Source: Holophagales bacterium UBA2201 (GTDB taxonomy: Bacteria > Acidobacteriota > Thermoanaerobaculia > UBA2201). From it: DNA of 39,730 bases. The stretch spans positions 1 to 39,730 of the forward strand of contig DCUZ01000106.1 in assembly GCA_002327305.1 (NCBI GenBank). Direction: 5' to 3'. Each line of letters opens with the position of its first letter. The stretch's first letter is position 1. The notes below the pieces were generated by a model. It worked only from the letters and a program-made list of their open reading frames with translations. It was not told where the DNA came from and did not search any database. The translations under genes were made by a program, and so were the position numbers. Positions 32,648-39,730 of the stretch are shown piece by piece.

Positions 32648-32676
32648 AGTATAGCCCTTTCCCCTCCCGCTGTCAA
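32648..32676 (-). promoter_or_regulatory. dnaA promoter
   Basis: TTGACA (32676-32671) and TATACT (32653-32648) with a 17-bp spacer form a near-consensus promoter. The predicted start is 32641, seven bases before the ATG. The insertion sequence ends 71 bp upstream of the -35, so the promoter is intact. Confidence 0.8.
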
Positions 32677-32747
32677 CGGCCCCGGGACGGTCGGTCGGAA
32701 GGGGGGAGGATCAAGGCCGGCACGGAGCCGGAGGCATACCCCCCCCG

Positions 32748-32796
32748 TTGCCTCATGTAAGAATCTATTCGAAATGAGATTCGTTGCCTCACGGAA
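32748..32796 (+). repeat. Left terminal inverted repeat of the insertion sequence
   Basis: 49 bp with TTGCCTCA at both its outer and inner ends. It matches 34079-34125 inverted with two single-base gaps and a few substitutions. Confidence 0.85.
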
Positions 32797-32817
32797 ATTA
32801 TACTCGAAATTCTTGGG

Positions 32818-34023
32818 TCAAATAGCGTCATAATCCACCTTGCGGGAGGGGGAGCCGGCCAAGGCGTCCAGTTGCTGTTGTAGCCCTTCAATGGCGCGTT
32901 TGAGGGCTACCGGATTGAGGCGGTCATAGAGGCGCCGCAAGCGCCGTTTGGCCTCCGAGGAGATGTGGGGCGAGGTTACGAGGCGCTCCAGCGGTGTTTG
33001 AGCGCGGTCATAGTGCTTGGTAACGCGGGCTCCCTGGCGCACCTTGTCAACCAGCTTCATGCTGGGCTGGAAACAGTTGGAGTAGAGCCGCAAGGAGCGA
33101 TAGAGCGTGTTGAGCAGGGTGACGGCCTCGGGGGTGTCGTACCGGGCATACCCCACGGTCCGGCGGACGATGGACCAGTTTTTCTGCTCCACAAAGCAGG
33201 TGTCGTTTTTGCGGTAGGGGCGGGCCCGGGTGAAAGTGATCTGCTCGCCCTCGCAGTACCGCAGCAATTCCTGGTTGATGAATTCACTGCCATTGTCGGA
33301 ATCGATGCCCAGAAGCGGAAACGGCAGCCGCCGGCGGATCGCCTGGAGCGCCTGCAGGACCCACCGCTGGGCTTTGGTGGGCACCGCCTGGGTTTCGGTC
33401 CACCCGGAGGCCACGTCGGTCACATCCAGCGTCTGGGCGAACTCCCCGCGGGCCTGTCCTCCATCATGCCCCACCAGGTCGATCTCCACAAACCCCGGCC
33501 GTTGATCGCTCCAGTCGGCAAAGGTCCGGATGGGGATCTGGGATTTCAACAGGGTCCCGGGCTTGGTCCGGGCCTGGCTTCGGAGCGATAGGCGGGCCTT
33601 CTGATCCGCCAGGAGTCGGTCGATCGTGGCCGGGCTCAGGCGCTGTAACTTCTGCTGGACAACCGGTGGTGCCTTCAGTTCCCCGCAGTGCTCCAGTTTG
33701 GGGATCAGCCTCGGCAGGAGCGGGGCCAGCCGCTTGCCGCAGGGATAATCCATCCACTCCCAGATCCGCTTCAGCGCCTCCCGCACCCGGGCGTCATACA
33801 CCCGCCTCGACCGGCGCCGAAAGGGGCGTACCACCCGGCCGTCCCCTTCCGCCACCACCTCCGCCAGATGTCTTAGCACCGTCGCCACGTAGCTGCGCTG
33901 GTATCCCAACAGCGTCACCGCTTCGTCCAGCACACTCGCTTTCTCTTTCTTTTTCAAGCCTTTGTAGCGGCGAGCCCACGCTCGTAGAATCTCTTTTCGC
34001 GTCTTCATGTCCAGAATTTTCAT
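32818..34023 (-). CDS. DDE integrase-type transposase
   Basis: A 401-residue transposase with an N-terminal helix-turn-helix region (LLGYQRSYVATVLRHLAEV) and an rve-type catalytic core. The catalytic residues are the Asp in EIDLVGHDGG, the Asp in SDNGSEF and the Glu in CFVEQKN. The last two are spaced as DD(35)E. GGGAGG lies five bases before the ATG at 34023. The frame is intact. The family (IS481-, Mu- or other rve-like) is not assigned here; the double-site inverted repeats would help to classify it. It reads towards dnaA and stops 21 bp inside the left inverted repeat. Confidence 0.9.
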   Translation of the reverse strand: MKILDMKTRKEILRAWARRYKGLKKKEKASVLDEAVTLLGYQRSYVATVLRHLAEVVAEGDGRVVRPFRRRSRRVYDARVREALKRIWEWMDYPCGKRLAPLLPRLIPKLEHCGELKAPPVVQQKLQRLSPATIDRLLADQKARLSLRSQARTKPGTLLKSQIPIRTFADWSDQRPGFVEIDLVGHDGGQARGEFAQTLDVTDVASGWTETQAVPTKAQRWVLQALQAIRRRLPFPLLGIDSDNGSEFINQELLRYCEGEQITFTRARPYRKNDTCFVEQKNWSIVRRTVGYARYDTPEAVTLLNTLYRSLRLYSNCFQPSMKLVDKVRQGARVTKHYDRAQTPLERLVTSPHISSEAKRRLRRLYDRLNPVALKRAIEGLQQQLDALAGSPSRKVDYDAI

Positions 34024-34078
34024 CGGAGCCTCCCATGATTGCTAACCGGGAAACTCCTGCCTCCTTTCGACTTGATTC

Positions 34079-34125
34079 TTCCGTGAGGCAACGATTACTA
34101 TTCGAGTAGATTTTAGATGAGGCAA
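34079..34125 (-). repeat. Right terminal inverted repeat of the insertion sequence
   Basis: 47 bp, the inverted counterpart of 32748-32796. Its outer end is 10 bp from the -35 of rpmH. Confidence 0.85.
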
Positions 34126-34134
34126 TTCGCCCCC

Positions 34135-34164
34135 TTGATATTCCATGGGGTTTTAGTGTATTCT
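34135..34164 (+). promoter_or_regulatory. rpmH promoter
   Basis: TTGATA (34135-34140) and TATTCT (34159-34164) with an 18-bp spacer, just outside the insertion sequence. The predicted start is about 34171. The leader contains TTAGGAGG before the ATG at 34199. Confidence 0.6.
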
Positions 34165-34198
34165 ATGACGCTATTCGACTCATTTAGGAGGTTGTTCC

Positions 34199-34333
34199 AT
34201 GAAAAGGACCTATCAGCCCAACAACCGGAAGCGCAAAAAGGTTCACGGGTTCCGGGCCCGCATGAAGACCAAGGCCGGCCGGAACGTCTTGGCGCGGCGG
34301 CGCGCCAAGGGGAGGAAGAGGCTGGCCGTTTGA
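34199..34333 (+). CDS. rpmH: 50S ribosomal protein L34
   Basis: A 44-residue ribosomal protein beginning MKRTYQPNNRKRKKVHGF and ending RKRLAV, the full L34 pattern. TAGGAGG lies eight bases before the ATG. It is the first of seven overlapping plus-strand genes and diverges from dnaA in the normal origin-region order; only the insertion sequence intervenes. Its stop codon overlaps the rnpA start (TTGA). Confidence 0.97.
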   Translation: MKRTYQPNNRKRKKVHGFRARMKTKAGRNVLARRRAKGRKRLAV

Positions 34334-34683
34334 CGGAGGCCTCCTTTGCCTCGGGGCGCCGGCTGCGGGGGAGGCGCGCTTTTTCCGAAGCGTTTCGCCA
34401 AGGCATCCGCGTCACCGGAGCTTCCATGACCCTGATTTTCCAGCCCAAAACGGCCCAGCCCCTGCGGCCGGGGGTGGTTGTCTCCGGGCGGGTGAGACCG
34501 CACGTCAGGCGCACTTTATTGAAGCGCCGTCTGCGGGAGCTGGTGCGCCTCCACGGCGTTCTCCTGCCCTCCGGCGGCTCCCTGGTCATTCTCTACCGGG
34601 GGGATCCGGCCCGGCCGTTCGAGGCCCTCCACCGGGACTACCTCCGGATGCTGGGATCTCTGTCCCGATGCTGTCCCGCCTGA
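34330..34683 (+). CDS. rnpA: Ribonuclease P protein component
   Basis: Protein cofactor of the RNase P ribozyme that matures tRNA 5' ends. The frame starts at TTG, which shares three bases with the rpmH stop, giving 117 residues. The start fits the family N terminus (SFASGRRLRGRRAFSEAF). The RNR-type RNA-binding stretch reads RPHVRRTLLKRRLRELV; the usual Asn of RNxxKR is replaced here. No other start codon suits. The 3' end overlaps yidD by 16 bp. Confidence 0.88.
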   Translation: MTEASFASGRRLRGRRAFSEAFRQGIRVTGASMTLIFQPKTAQPLRPGVVVSGRVRPHVRRTLLKRRLRELVRLHGVLLPSGGSLVILYRGDPARPFEALHRDYLRMLGSLSRCCPA

Positions 34684-34901
34684 GCCTGACCCTACTGAAA
34701 GGATATAAGCGGTTCGTGTCCCCCCTACTTCCTCCGGCTTGTCGGTTCACCCCCACCTGCAGTGAGTACATGGCCGACGCCATCCGCATCCACGGGTTCG
34801 CCCGCGGGGTATGGCTGGGCCTGCGGCGCCTCCTGCGGTGCCACCCCTTCCACCCCGGAGGGCATGACCCCGTCCCCGAACTATGGAAAAAAGAGTCCTG
34901 A
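34668..34901 (+). CDS. yidD: Membrane protein insertion efficiency factor YidD
   Basis: A 77-residue YidD protein of the inner-membrane surface, thought to help YidC-dependent insertion. Family landmarks are GYKRFVSPLLPPACRFTPTC, SEYMADAI and GVWLGLRRLLRCHPFHPGG, including the conserved cysteines. It overlaps rnpA by 16 bp and yidC by 19 bp, so translation is coupled. Confidence 0.95.
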   Translation: MLSRLSLTLLKGYKRFVSPLLPPACRFTPTCSEYMADAIRIHGFARGVWLGLRRLLRCHPFHPGGHDPVPELWKKES

Positions 34902-36676
34902 TCGCCGTTGTTTTGTCGCTGTTGGTCCTGCTGGTGTGGGGGAAGTATTTCGCTCCCCCTCCGCCGGCCCCCGCCCCACCGGCCCCCGCCCCGGTTTCCG
35001 CCCCGGCGGATCCCGCCCCCGGGGCCGCTACCCCGGAAGCCTCCCCGGCGATGGGAGAGGCAGCACCCACCCTAATCGAAGTGGAGGCGGTGGCCGGGGT
35101 CGAAGAGCGGGAGGAAGTGCTGGAAAACGAGCACCTTCGGCTGCGCCTGAACACCCGGGGGGCGCGGCTTACCTCCGTTGCGCTCAAGAAATACAACGAT
35201 TATGACGCCAACCCGCTCGAACTGGCGCCCGACTTCGTCACGGATTCTTATCCCTTCGACGTGGAATTTCCCGCCGACCCCGGCCTTCAGCGCGAGGCCC
35301 GCACCGCCCTTTTCGCCGTGGAGCGCCAGGGACAGGAACTGCGGCTGGTCTTCGGGAACGAGCGGATGCGGATCGTGCGCAGTTTTGCCCTCGACCGGGC
35401 CTTCGTGCAGGTGAGGATGGAGGTGTCCACCGCCCTTGCCACGCCGTGGAGCATCACCCTGGGTCCGGGGCTGAGGCCCCTGGACGAGCGGGAATCCGCA
35501 AACCGGTTTCTCCTTCCCGGCGGTCTCGTGTATTGGCGTGAAGGCAAGGTGGTTCGGCTGGGTCCCCAAAAGGTGAAGGAGCCGAAGGAGGTCCTCCTGG
35601 GAGGGGCCCTTTATGCCGGGATGGAGGATAACTATTTCGCCTCGGTCCTTTTCCCCAAAACCGGCCTGGACCGGGTCCGGGCCCAGGTCAGAAGGGATAC
35701 GTTTCGGTCGGGGACCCTCACGCGCCCGTACCGGATGGAGATGCTTCCGGAGGGGTTGCGGGAACGGGTGAGGTGGGTGCCGGAGAAGCGGATCCTCGCG
35801 GTGCTGGGCCCCTTCGCCCCCGAGGAAGAGTCGGCCCTCCTCGCCGCTTGCGAAGGGGAGCGCGACCCGAAGCGGCTTCGCCGCATTTTGGACGCCGTAA
35901 ACCCCCAGATGGAGCTCCGGTTCCCCGTTGAGGGGCCCCAAGCGGTCTTCACGGCGTACCTCGGCGCCAAGGACTACGATTTCCTCAAGAGGGAGAGCCC
36001 CCCCCTGGCCGCCCTGGTGGACCTGGGAACCTTCTCCTTCATCGCCCGGCCCCTCCTTTGGTCCCTCAAGGGGCTCCACTCCCTCATCCCCAACTGGGGG
36101 GTGGCCATCATCCTCCTGACCGTCTTCCTGCGGGTCCTGCTGTACCCGGTCAATCACAAGCAGATGGTCTCCATGAAGAAAATGCAGGACGTCCAGCCCA
36201 AGGTGGAGGCCATCAAGCGCAAGTACAAGAAATCGGCCAAGGACATGGAGGAGCGCAACAAGATGAACCAGGAGGTGATGGCCCTTTACAAGGCGGAGGG
36301 GGTCAACCCCATGGGCGGGTGCCTCCCGCTCCTGATCCAAATCCCCATCCTTTGGGCCTTTTACAACCTCCTCTCCGCCGCCATCGAGCTCCGGAACGCC
36401 CCCTTCATGCTCTGGATCACCGACCTCTCCGCCAAAGACCCGTGGTTCGTCACCCCCATCCTCATGGGGGGCGCCATGTTCCTCCAGCAGGCCATGACCC
36501 CGTCCACCGGGACGGATATGCAGAAGAAGATGTTCCTCCTGATGCCGGTCATCTTCACCTGGATGTTCCTGAGCTTCCCCTCCGGTCTGGTGCTCTATTG
36601 GCTGGTCAACAACATCCTGCAGATCCTCCAGATGTGGGTCTACTACCGGAGGGATCGGAAAGAGGCCGCCGCATGA
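34883..36676 (+). CDS. yidC: Membrane protein insertase YidC
   Basis: Inner-membrane insertase. Of 597 residues, an N-terminal membrane helix (VLIAVVLSLLVLLVW) is followed by a long proline/alanine-rich linker (about residues 25-55). The large periplasmic domain extends to about residue 380. The Oxa1-like core follows, with WGVAIILLTVFLRVLLYP, GCLPLLIQIPILWAFYNLL and SGLVLYWLVNNILQI. The positive loop KRKYKKS is in the cytosol. The start lies within yidD and has no own ribosome site. The stop overlaps the jag start (ATGA). Confidence 0.97.
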   Translation: MEKRVLIAVVLSLLVLLVWGKYFAPPPPAPAPPAPAPVSAPADPAPGAATPEASPAMGEAAPTLIEVEAVAGVEEREEVLENEHLRLRLNTRGARLTSVALKKYNDYDANPLELAPDFVTDSYPFDVEFPADPGLQREARTALFAVERQGQELRLVFGNERMRIVRSFALDRAFVQVRMEVSTALATPWSITLGPGLRPLDERESANRFLLPGGLVYWREGKVVRLGPQKVKEPKEVLLGGALYAGMEDNYFASVLFPKTGLDRVRAQVRRDTFRSGTLTRPYRMEMLPEGLRERVRWVPEKRILAVLGPFAPEEESALLAACEGERDPKRLRRILDAVNPQMELRFPVEGPQAVFTAYLGAKDYDFLKRESPPLAALVDLGTFSFIARPLLWSLKGLHSLIPNWGVAIILLTVFLRVLLYPVNHKQMVSMKKMQDVQPKVEAIKRKYKKSAKDMEERNKMNQEVMALYKAEGVNPMGGCLPLLIQIPILWAFYNLLSAAIELRNAPFMLWITDLSAKDPWFVTPILMGGAMFLQQAMTPSTGTDMQKKMFLLMPVIFTWMFLSFPSGLVLYWLVNNILQILQMWVYYRRDRKEAAA

Positions 36677-37281
36677 ACAAACGGACGTTTTCCGGCCGCA
36701 CGCTCGACGAGGCCCTCGAGGGGGCCGTCCGGGAGTACCGCAAATCCCGCGACCAGCTCAACTACCGCGTCCTGGAGGACAAGCGGACCCTCCTCGGCCT
36801 GGAAAAGGTGGTCACGATCGAGGTGGTGGAGGAATCCATCAGCCCCTCCGTCCGCCTCCTCCTGAACCGCGTCATCCTGGGGGTGGGGCTCTCCCTCTCC
36901 TACGAGATCGAGGTGCAGGAAGAGATGGTGTTCGTGGACCTCAAGGGGAACGACCTGGGGCTGATGCTGAAGAACAACGGCGAACTGCTCGACGCGGTGC
37001 AGACGCTGCTGGCCCGCGTCCTCCATAAACAGGGATGGGAGGGGGGGTTGGAAGTGGACGGAGACCGGTTCCGGCAGAAACTGAGGGACCGCGTCCAACG
37101 CCTGGCGGTGGAACTGTGCAACAAAGCCAGGAGGGAAAACCGTTCCATAGCCGCCCAGCCGCTCCCGCCCCATCTGCGCAAGGTGATCCACCTGGCCGCG
37201 GCCAAGATCCCGGGGGTGGAGACCAAAAGCCAGGGCAGTGGCTACATCAAGCGCGTCATCGTTGCTCCGAAGAAGGGGTGA
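36673..37281 (+). CDS. jag: Jag/KhpB RNA-binding protein
   Basis: A 202-residue protein with an N-terminal Jag domain (RTLDEALEGAVREY, residues about 8-55), a KH domain (residues about 75-130) and an R3H domain (LPPHLRKVIHLAA). It probably binds small RNAs with KhpA. It begins at the ATG of an ATGA overlap with yidC. The order yidC-jag-mnmE is usual. Its end overlaps the chosen mnmE start by 20 bp. Confidence 0.93.
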   Translation: MNKRTFSGRTLDEALEGAVREYRKSRDQLNYRVLEDKRTLLGLEKVVTIEVVEESISPSVRLLLNRVILGVGLSLSYEIEVQEEMVFVDLKGNDLGLMLKNNGELLDAVQTLLARVLHKQGWEGGLEVDGDRFRQKLRDRVQRLAVELCNKARRENRSIAAQPLPPHLRKVIHLAAAKIPGVETKSQGSGYIKRVIVAPKKG

Positions 37282-38581
37282 AACCGTCGCCGCCCCGGCC
37301 ACGGCGCCGGGGCGGGCCGCCCTCGGCGTCGTCCGCATTTCGGGCCCGAAAGCCCTTGGCGCCATCCGATCCCTCGTCGGGCGCACCTTCGAGGACCGCC
37401 GTCCCGCCCTGGCCTCCCTCCCGGAAGCCGGGCGCGCCATGGTCACCTTCTATCGCGGCCCCCGCTCCTACACCGGTGAAGACCTGGTGGAGGTCGCCCT
37501 CCATGGCAACCCCCTCCTCGAGGAGGCGCTCCTCCGACGGCTCGGGGAGGAGGGGGTGCTGCCGGCCTTGCCGGGGGAGTTCACCTTCCGGGCGGTCCTC
37601 AACGGGAAGATGGACCTGGTGCAGGCCGAGGGGATCGCCGCCCTGATCGACGCGCAGACCCCCCTGCAGGTCCGGCGGGCCCTTGACGGCGCGAACGGCG
37701 CCCTGTCGGCCCGGCTGGGGGAGATCAAGGAGAAGATGACGGAAGCGATGGCGTGTCTCGAGGCCGCCATCGAGTTCCCGGAGGAGGGAACGCACGGGGA
37801 GGGGCCGGGCGCGCGGAAGGCCGTTGAAGAGGCCGCCGCCGCGGCACGGGCCCTGTCCGGATCCTGCCTCTCCGCCCCAGGGAGCGGAATTCCCCGCGTC
37901 AGCATCGCCGGCCCGCCGAACGCCGGTAAGTCCACTCTTTTCAACCGTTTGGCCGGGAACGAGAAAGCCATGGTGACCTCCGTGTCCGGAACGACGCGCG
38001 ACGGGTTGATGGAGGAGGTGCGCATCGGGGGGCGCGCGGTCCTGATAGAGGATACCGCCGGTCTTTTTGCTTCCGAAGACCCCGTGACCGCCCTGGCCGC
38101 GGAGCGGGCCGAGGCCTCCCTCGATGGAGCGGAACGGATCATCTGGCTGGCGGATGCCAGCCGGCCCCGCGCAGGACAGGAGTTGGAGCGGGCCGCCGCG
38201 AGGTGGGGGGGGAGGGTCGCGGTGGCGGCCAACAAAGCCGATCTCGGCGTCCATCCGGATTGGACGGGCAAGGAGCCCGTGTTCTCCGGGTTGACGGGCG
38301 AGGGGATGGAGGGGGTGAGGGCCCTGTTGTCCGATTGGGCCGAGGCGGAAGAGCGCCGTCAGCGGGAGGCGGCCTTCTTCGTCAACTGGCGGCAGGAGCA
38401 GGCCCTGAAGCGGGTGGCGGACCACCTGGAACGGGCCGGTGAACTGGCGGGGACGGGGGCCTTGGAGCTGGCGGCCCAGGAGGTCAACGACGGCGCGGCC
38501 GTCCTGGCCGACCTCGCAGGGGAGATCCCCTCGGAGGCGGTCCTGGACCACATTTTCGCCTCTTTCTGCATCGGGAAATGA
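37262..38581 (+). CDS. mnmE: tRNA modification GTPase MnmE
   Basis: With MnmG it makes 5-carboxymethylaminomethyl-uridine at tRNA wobble positions. Folate-binding N-terminal part: APGRAALGVVRISGP. G-domain: GPPNAGKST, TTRDGL, DTAGLF and NKAD. The tail FASFCIGK holds the catalytic Cys. The start is uncertain. TTG at 37262 (MLRRRGETVAAP) is nearest to the family start, and GTG at 37238 is the alternative. Neither has a clear ribosome site, so coupling to jag is likely. The stop overlaps mnmG (ATGA). Confidence 0.93.
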   Translation: MLRRRGETVAAPATAPGRAALGVVRISGPKALGAIRSLVGRTFEDRRPALASLPEAGRAMVTFYRGPRSYTGEDLVEVALHGNPLLEEALLRRLGEEGVLPALPGEFTFRAVLNGKMDLVQAEGIAALIDAQTPLQVRRALDGANGALSARLGEIKEKMTEAMACLEAAIEFPEEGTHGEGPGARKAVEEAAAAARALSGSCLSAPGSGIPRVSIAGPPNAGKSTLFNRLAGNEKAMVTSVSGTTRDGLMEEVRIGGRAVLIEDTAGLFASEDPVTALAAERAEASLDGAERIIWLADASRPRAGQELERAAARWGGRVAVAANKADLGVHPDWTGKEPVFSGLTGEGMEGVRALLSDWAEAEERRQREAAFFVNWRQEQALKRVADHLERAGELAGTGALELAAQEVNDGAAVLADLAGEIPSEAVLDHIFASFCIGK

Positions 38582-39730
38582 AGAAACGGTGTGTGGTCAT
38601 CGGGGGCGGGCACGCCGGCATAGAGGCCGCCGCCGCCGCGGCCCGCATGGGAGTCCCCACCGTCCTGGTCACGATGGCCGTCGAGGCCATCGGAAGGATG
38701 AGCTGCAACCCCGCCATCGGGGGGGTGGCCAAGGGGAACCTGGTGGCGGAAGTGGACGCTCTGGGCGGGTTGATGGGCCGGGCCGCCGACGCCGCCGGCA
38801 TTCAGTTTCGGATGCTCAACCGTTCGCGCGGCCCCGCGGTGTGGGGGCCGAGGGCGCAGGAGGATCGGGAACGGTACGCCCGATGGATGCGCCGGGCCCT
38901 CTTGTCCATTCCGGGATTGGAGGTGCGGCAGGGGGTGGCGGAGGCGGTGCGGACGCGGGCGGGAAAGGTTTCGGGGGTGGATCTGGCGGGAGGAGAGCGC
39001 CTTGGGGCGGAGGCGGTGGTGGTCACGGCCGGAACCTTTATGAACGGCGTCATACACATCGGTGAAAATCACCATTCCGGCGGAAGGGCCAACGAGCCAG
39101 CCTGCGCGGGGTTGTCGGATTCTCTCCGGTCGCTCGGCCTGCGCATGGAGCGGTTCAAAACCGGCACCCCCCCCCGGGTCCTGGCCTCCAGCGTCGATTT
39201 TTCCCGGTTGGAAATCCAGATTGGGGACACCGTCGGCGTCCCTTTCTCCATGCGCACGCGGCGCATCCTCCGTTCCCGGGTCCCCTGCCACATCACCCAC
39301 ACCCACCCGGCGATCCACGACCTCATCCGGGAAAACCTTGCCGCGTCGCCTCTCGTCGCCGGGCGCATCACCGGGACCGGTCCCCGGTACTGTCCCTCCC
39401 TCGAGGTGAAGGTCATCCGGTTCGGCGGGCGCGAACGGCATCAGATCTTCGTGGAGCCGGAGGGGCTGAGGCACCCGGAGGTGTACCTGAACGGCTTTTC
39501 CATGAGTTTGCCCGTGGAGATCCAGGAGCGGGCGGTCCACCTCCTGCCGGGATTCGAACGGGCCATCGTTTCCCGCCCCGCCTATGCCATCGAGTACGAC
39601 TACGCCGACCCGACACAGTTGGACGCGGCCCTTCAGGTGCGGACGGTCCCGGGGCTCTATCTGGCCGGACAGGTGAACGGGACCAGCGGATACGAGGAGG
39701 CCGCCGCCCAGGGGATCATGGCGGGGATCA
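38578..39730 (+). CDS. mnmG: MnmG (GidA) tRNA modification enzyme, truncated by window edge
   Basis: FAD-dependent partner of MnmE. The visible 384 residues begin MKKRCVVIGGGHAGIEAA with the FAD-binding GxGxxG-type motif and continue with MSCNPAIGGVAKGNLV and TGTFMNGVIHIG. GLYLAGQVNGTSGYEEAAAQG near the edge is the second FAD contact. The ATG overlaps the mnmE stop by four bases. The gene is cut only by the end of the window and shows no defect. Confidence 0.96.
   Translation, partial: MKKRCVVIGGGHAGIEAAAAAARMGVPTVLVTMAVEAIGRMSCNPAIGGVAKGNLVAEVDALGGLMGRAADAAGIQFRMLNRSRGPAVWGPRAQEDRERYARWMRRALLSIPGLEVRQGVAEAVRTRAGKVSGVDLAGGERLGAEAVVVTAGTFMNGVIHIGENHHSGGRANEPACAGLSDSLRSLGLRMERFKTGTPPRVLASSVDFSRLEIQIGDTVGVPFSMRTRRILRSRVPCHITHTHPAIHDLIRENLAASPLVAGRITGTGPRYCPSLEVKVIRFGGRERHQIFVEPEGLRHPEVYLNGFSMSLPVEIQERAVHLLPGFERAIVSRPAYAIEYDYADPTQLDAALQVRTVPGLYLAGQVNGTSGYEEAAAQGIMAGI

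Larger units (their letters stand above)
32748..34125. mobile_element. Complete 1.38-kb insertion sequence between dnaA and rpmH
   Basis: The element has imperfect terminal inverted repeats: left 32748-32796 (49 bp) and right 34079-34125 (47 bp). Both start TTGCCTCAT and end GTTGCCTCACGGAA, so each end holds two copies of TTGCCTCA about 36 bp apart, likely paired transposase-binding sites. It contains one transposase gene. No convincing target duplication is seen; the left flank is a C-run and the right flank TTCGCCCCC. The reading frame is intact, which suggests a recent insertion. Confidence 0.9.

Noticed and set aside
32677..32747. Origin in the dnaA-rpmH gap
   Set aside because: No DnaA-box-like sequence is seen there, and the gap tolerates a 1.4-kb insertion.

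Overview
The window is GC-rich and carries the replication-origin neighbourhood of a Gram-negative bacterium. The signs are dnaA, dnaN, gyrB and gyrA in a row, diverging from rpmH-rnpA-yidD-yidC-jag-mnmE-mnmG, plus an outer-membrane-type beta-barrel protein. An MglA-type GTPase with a long tail, a DUF4388 (PATAN) protein, a B12-dependent (class II) ribonucleotide reductase and a selenocysteine tRNA are compatible with Acidobacteriota, Myxococcota-like or a related candidate phylum. The sequence alone does not settle the phylum.

Bases 1-14,730 look like an accessory island. Four clusters of repetitive intergenic DNA (1-855, 2057-2518, 10399-10679, 14348-14731) separate its gene blocks. The blocks are: a DUF4143 AAA ATPase under its own palindromic promoter; an AddAB-like helicase-nuclease pair; a minus-strand set encoding an Smr-domain protein, a small membrane protein and a stand-alone DnaB/RecA-fold ATPase; a minus-strand pair encoding an unknown 155-residue protein and a 600-residue AAA+ ATPase; and a WYL-domain regulator divergent from that pair. 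A 15-bp dyad, GGACA-N5-TGTCY, occurs four times, each at exactly the same distance from a -10-like hexamer. Two copies lie in front of the 155-aa/AAA pair, one in front of the Smr operon and one is an orphan at 728. I read this as a WYL-controlled regulon and as the best candidate for an undescribed, possibly defence-related, system.

Bases 14,730-22,590 hold housekeeping and surface genes. tRNA-Ala(GGC) and tRNA-Sec(UCA) diverge from overlapping promoters. They are followed by mglA, nrdJ, a beta-barrel protein, a convergent M23 peptidase, a DUF4388 protein and an exported protein of unknown function. An AT-rich convergent spacer with repeated CTACnGTAG-type dyads (about 22,780-23,334) follows.

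Bases 23,326-32,634 form a minus-strand series dnaA, dnaN, gyrB, gyrA, transaldolase, glucose-6-phosphate isomerase. The best oriC candidate is the dnaA-dnaN gap (31,225-31,353). A complete 1.38-kb insertion sequence (32,748-34,125) with nearly 50-bp terminal inverted repeats sits between dnaA and rpmH and spares both promoters. From 34,199 to the right edge, seven plus-strand genes (rpmH to a truncated mnmG) overlap one another at every junction.

Several promoters here place an extended -10 only 6-9 bp before a start codon, so leaderless or nearly leaderless mRNAs are probably common in this organism.
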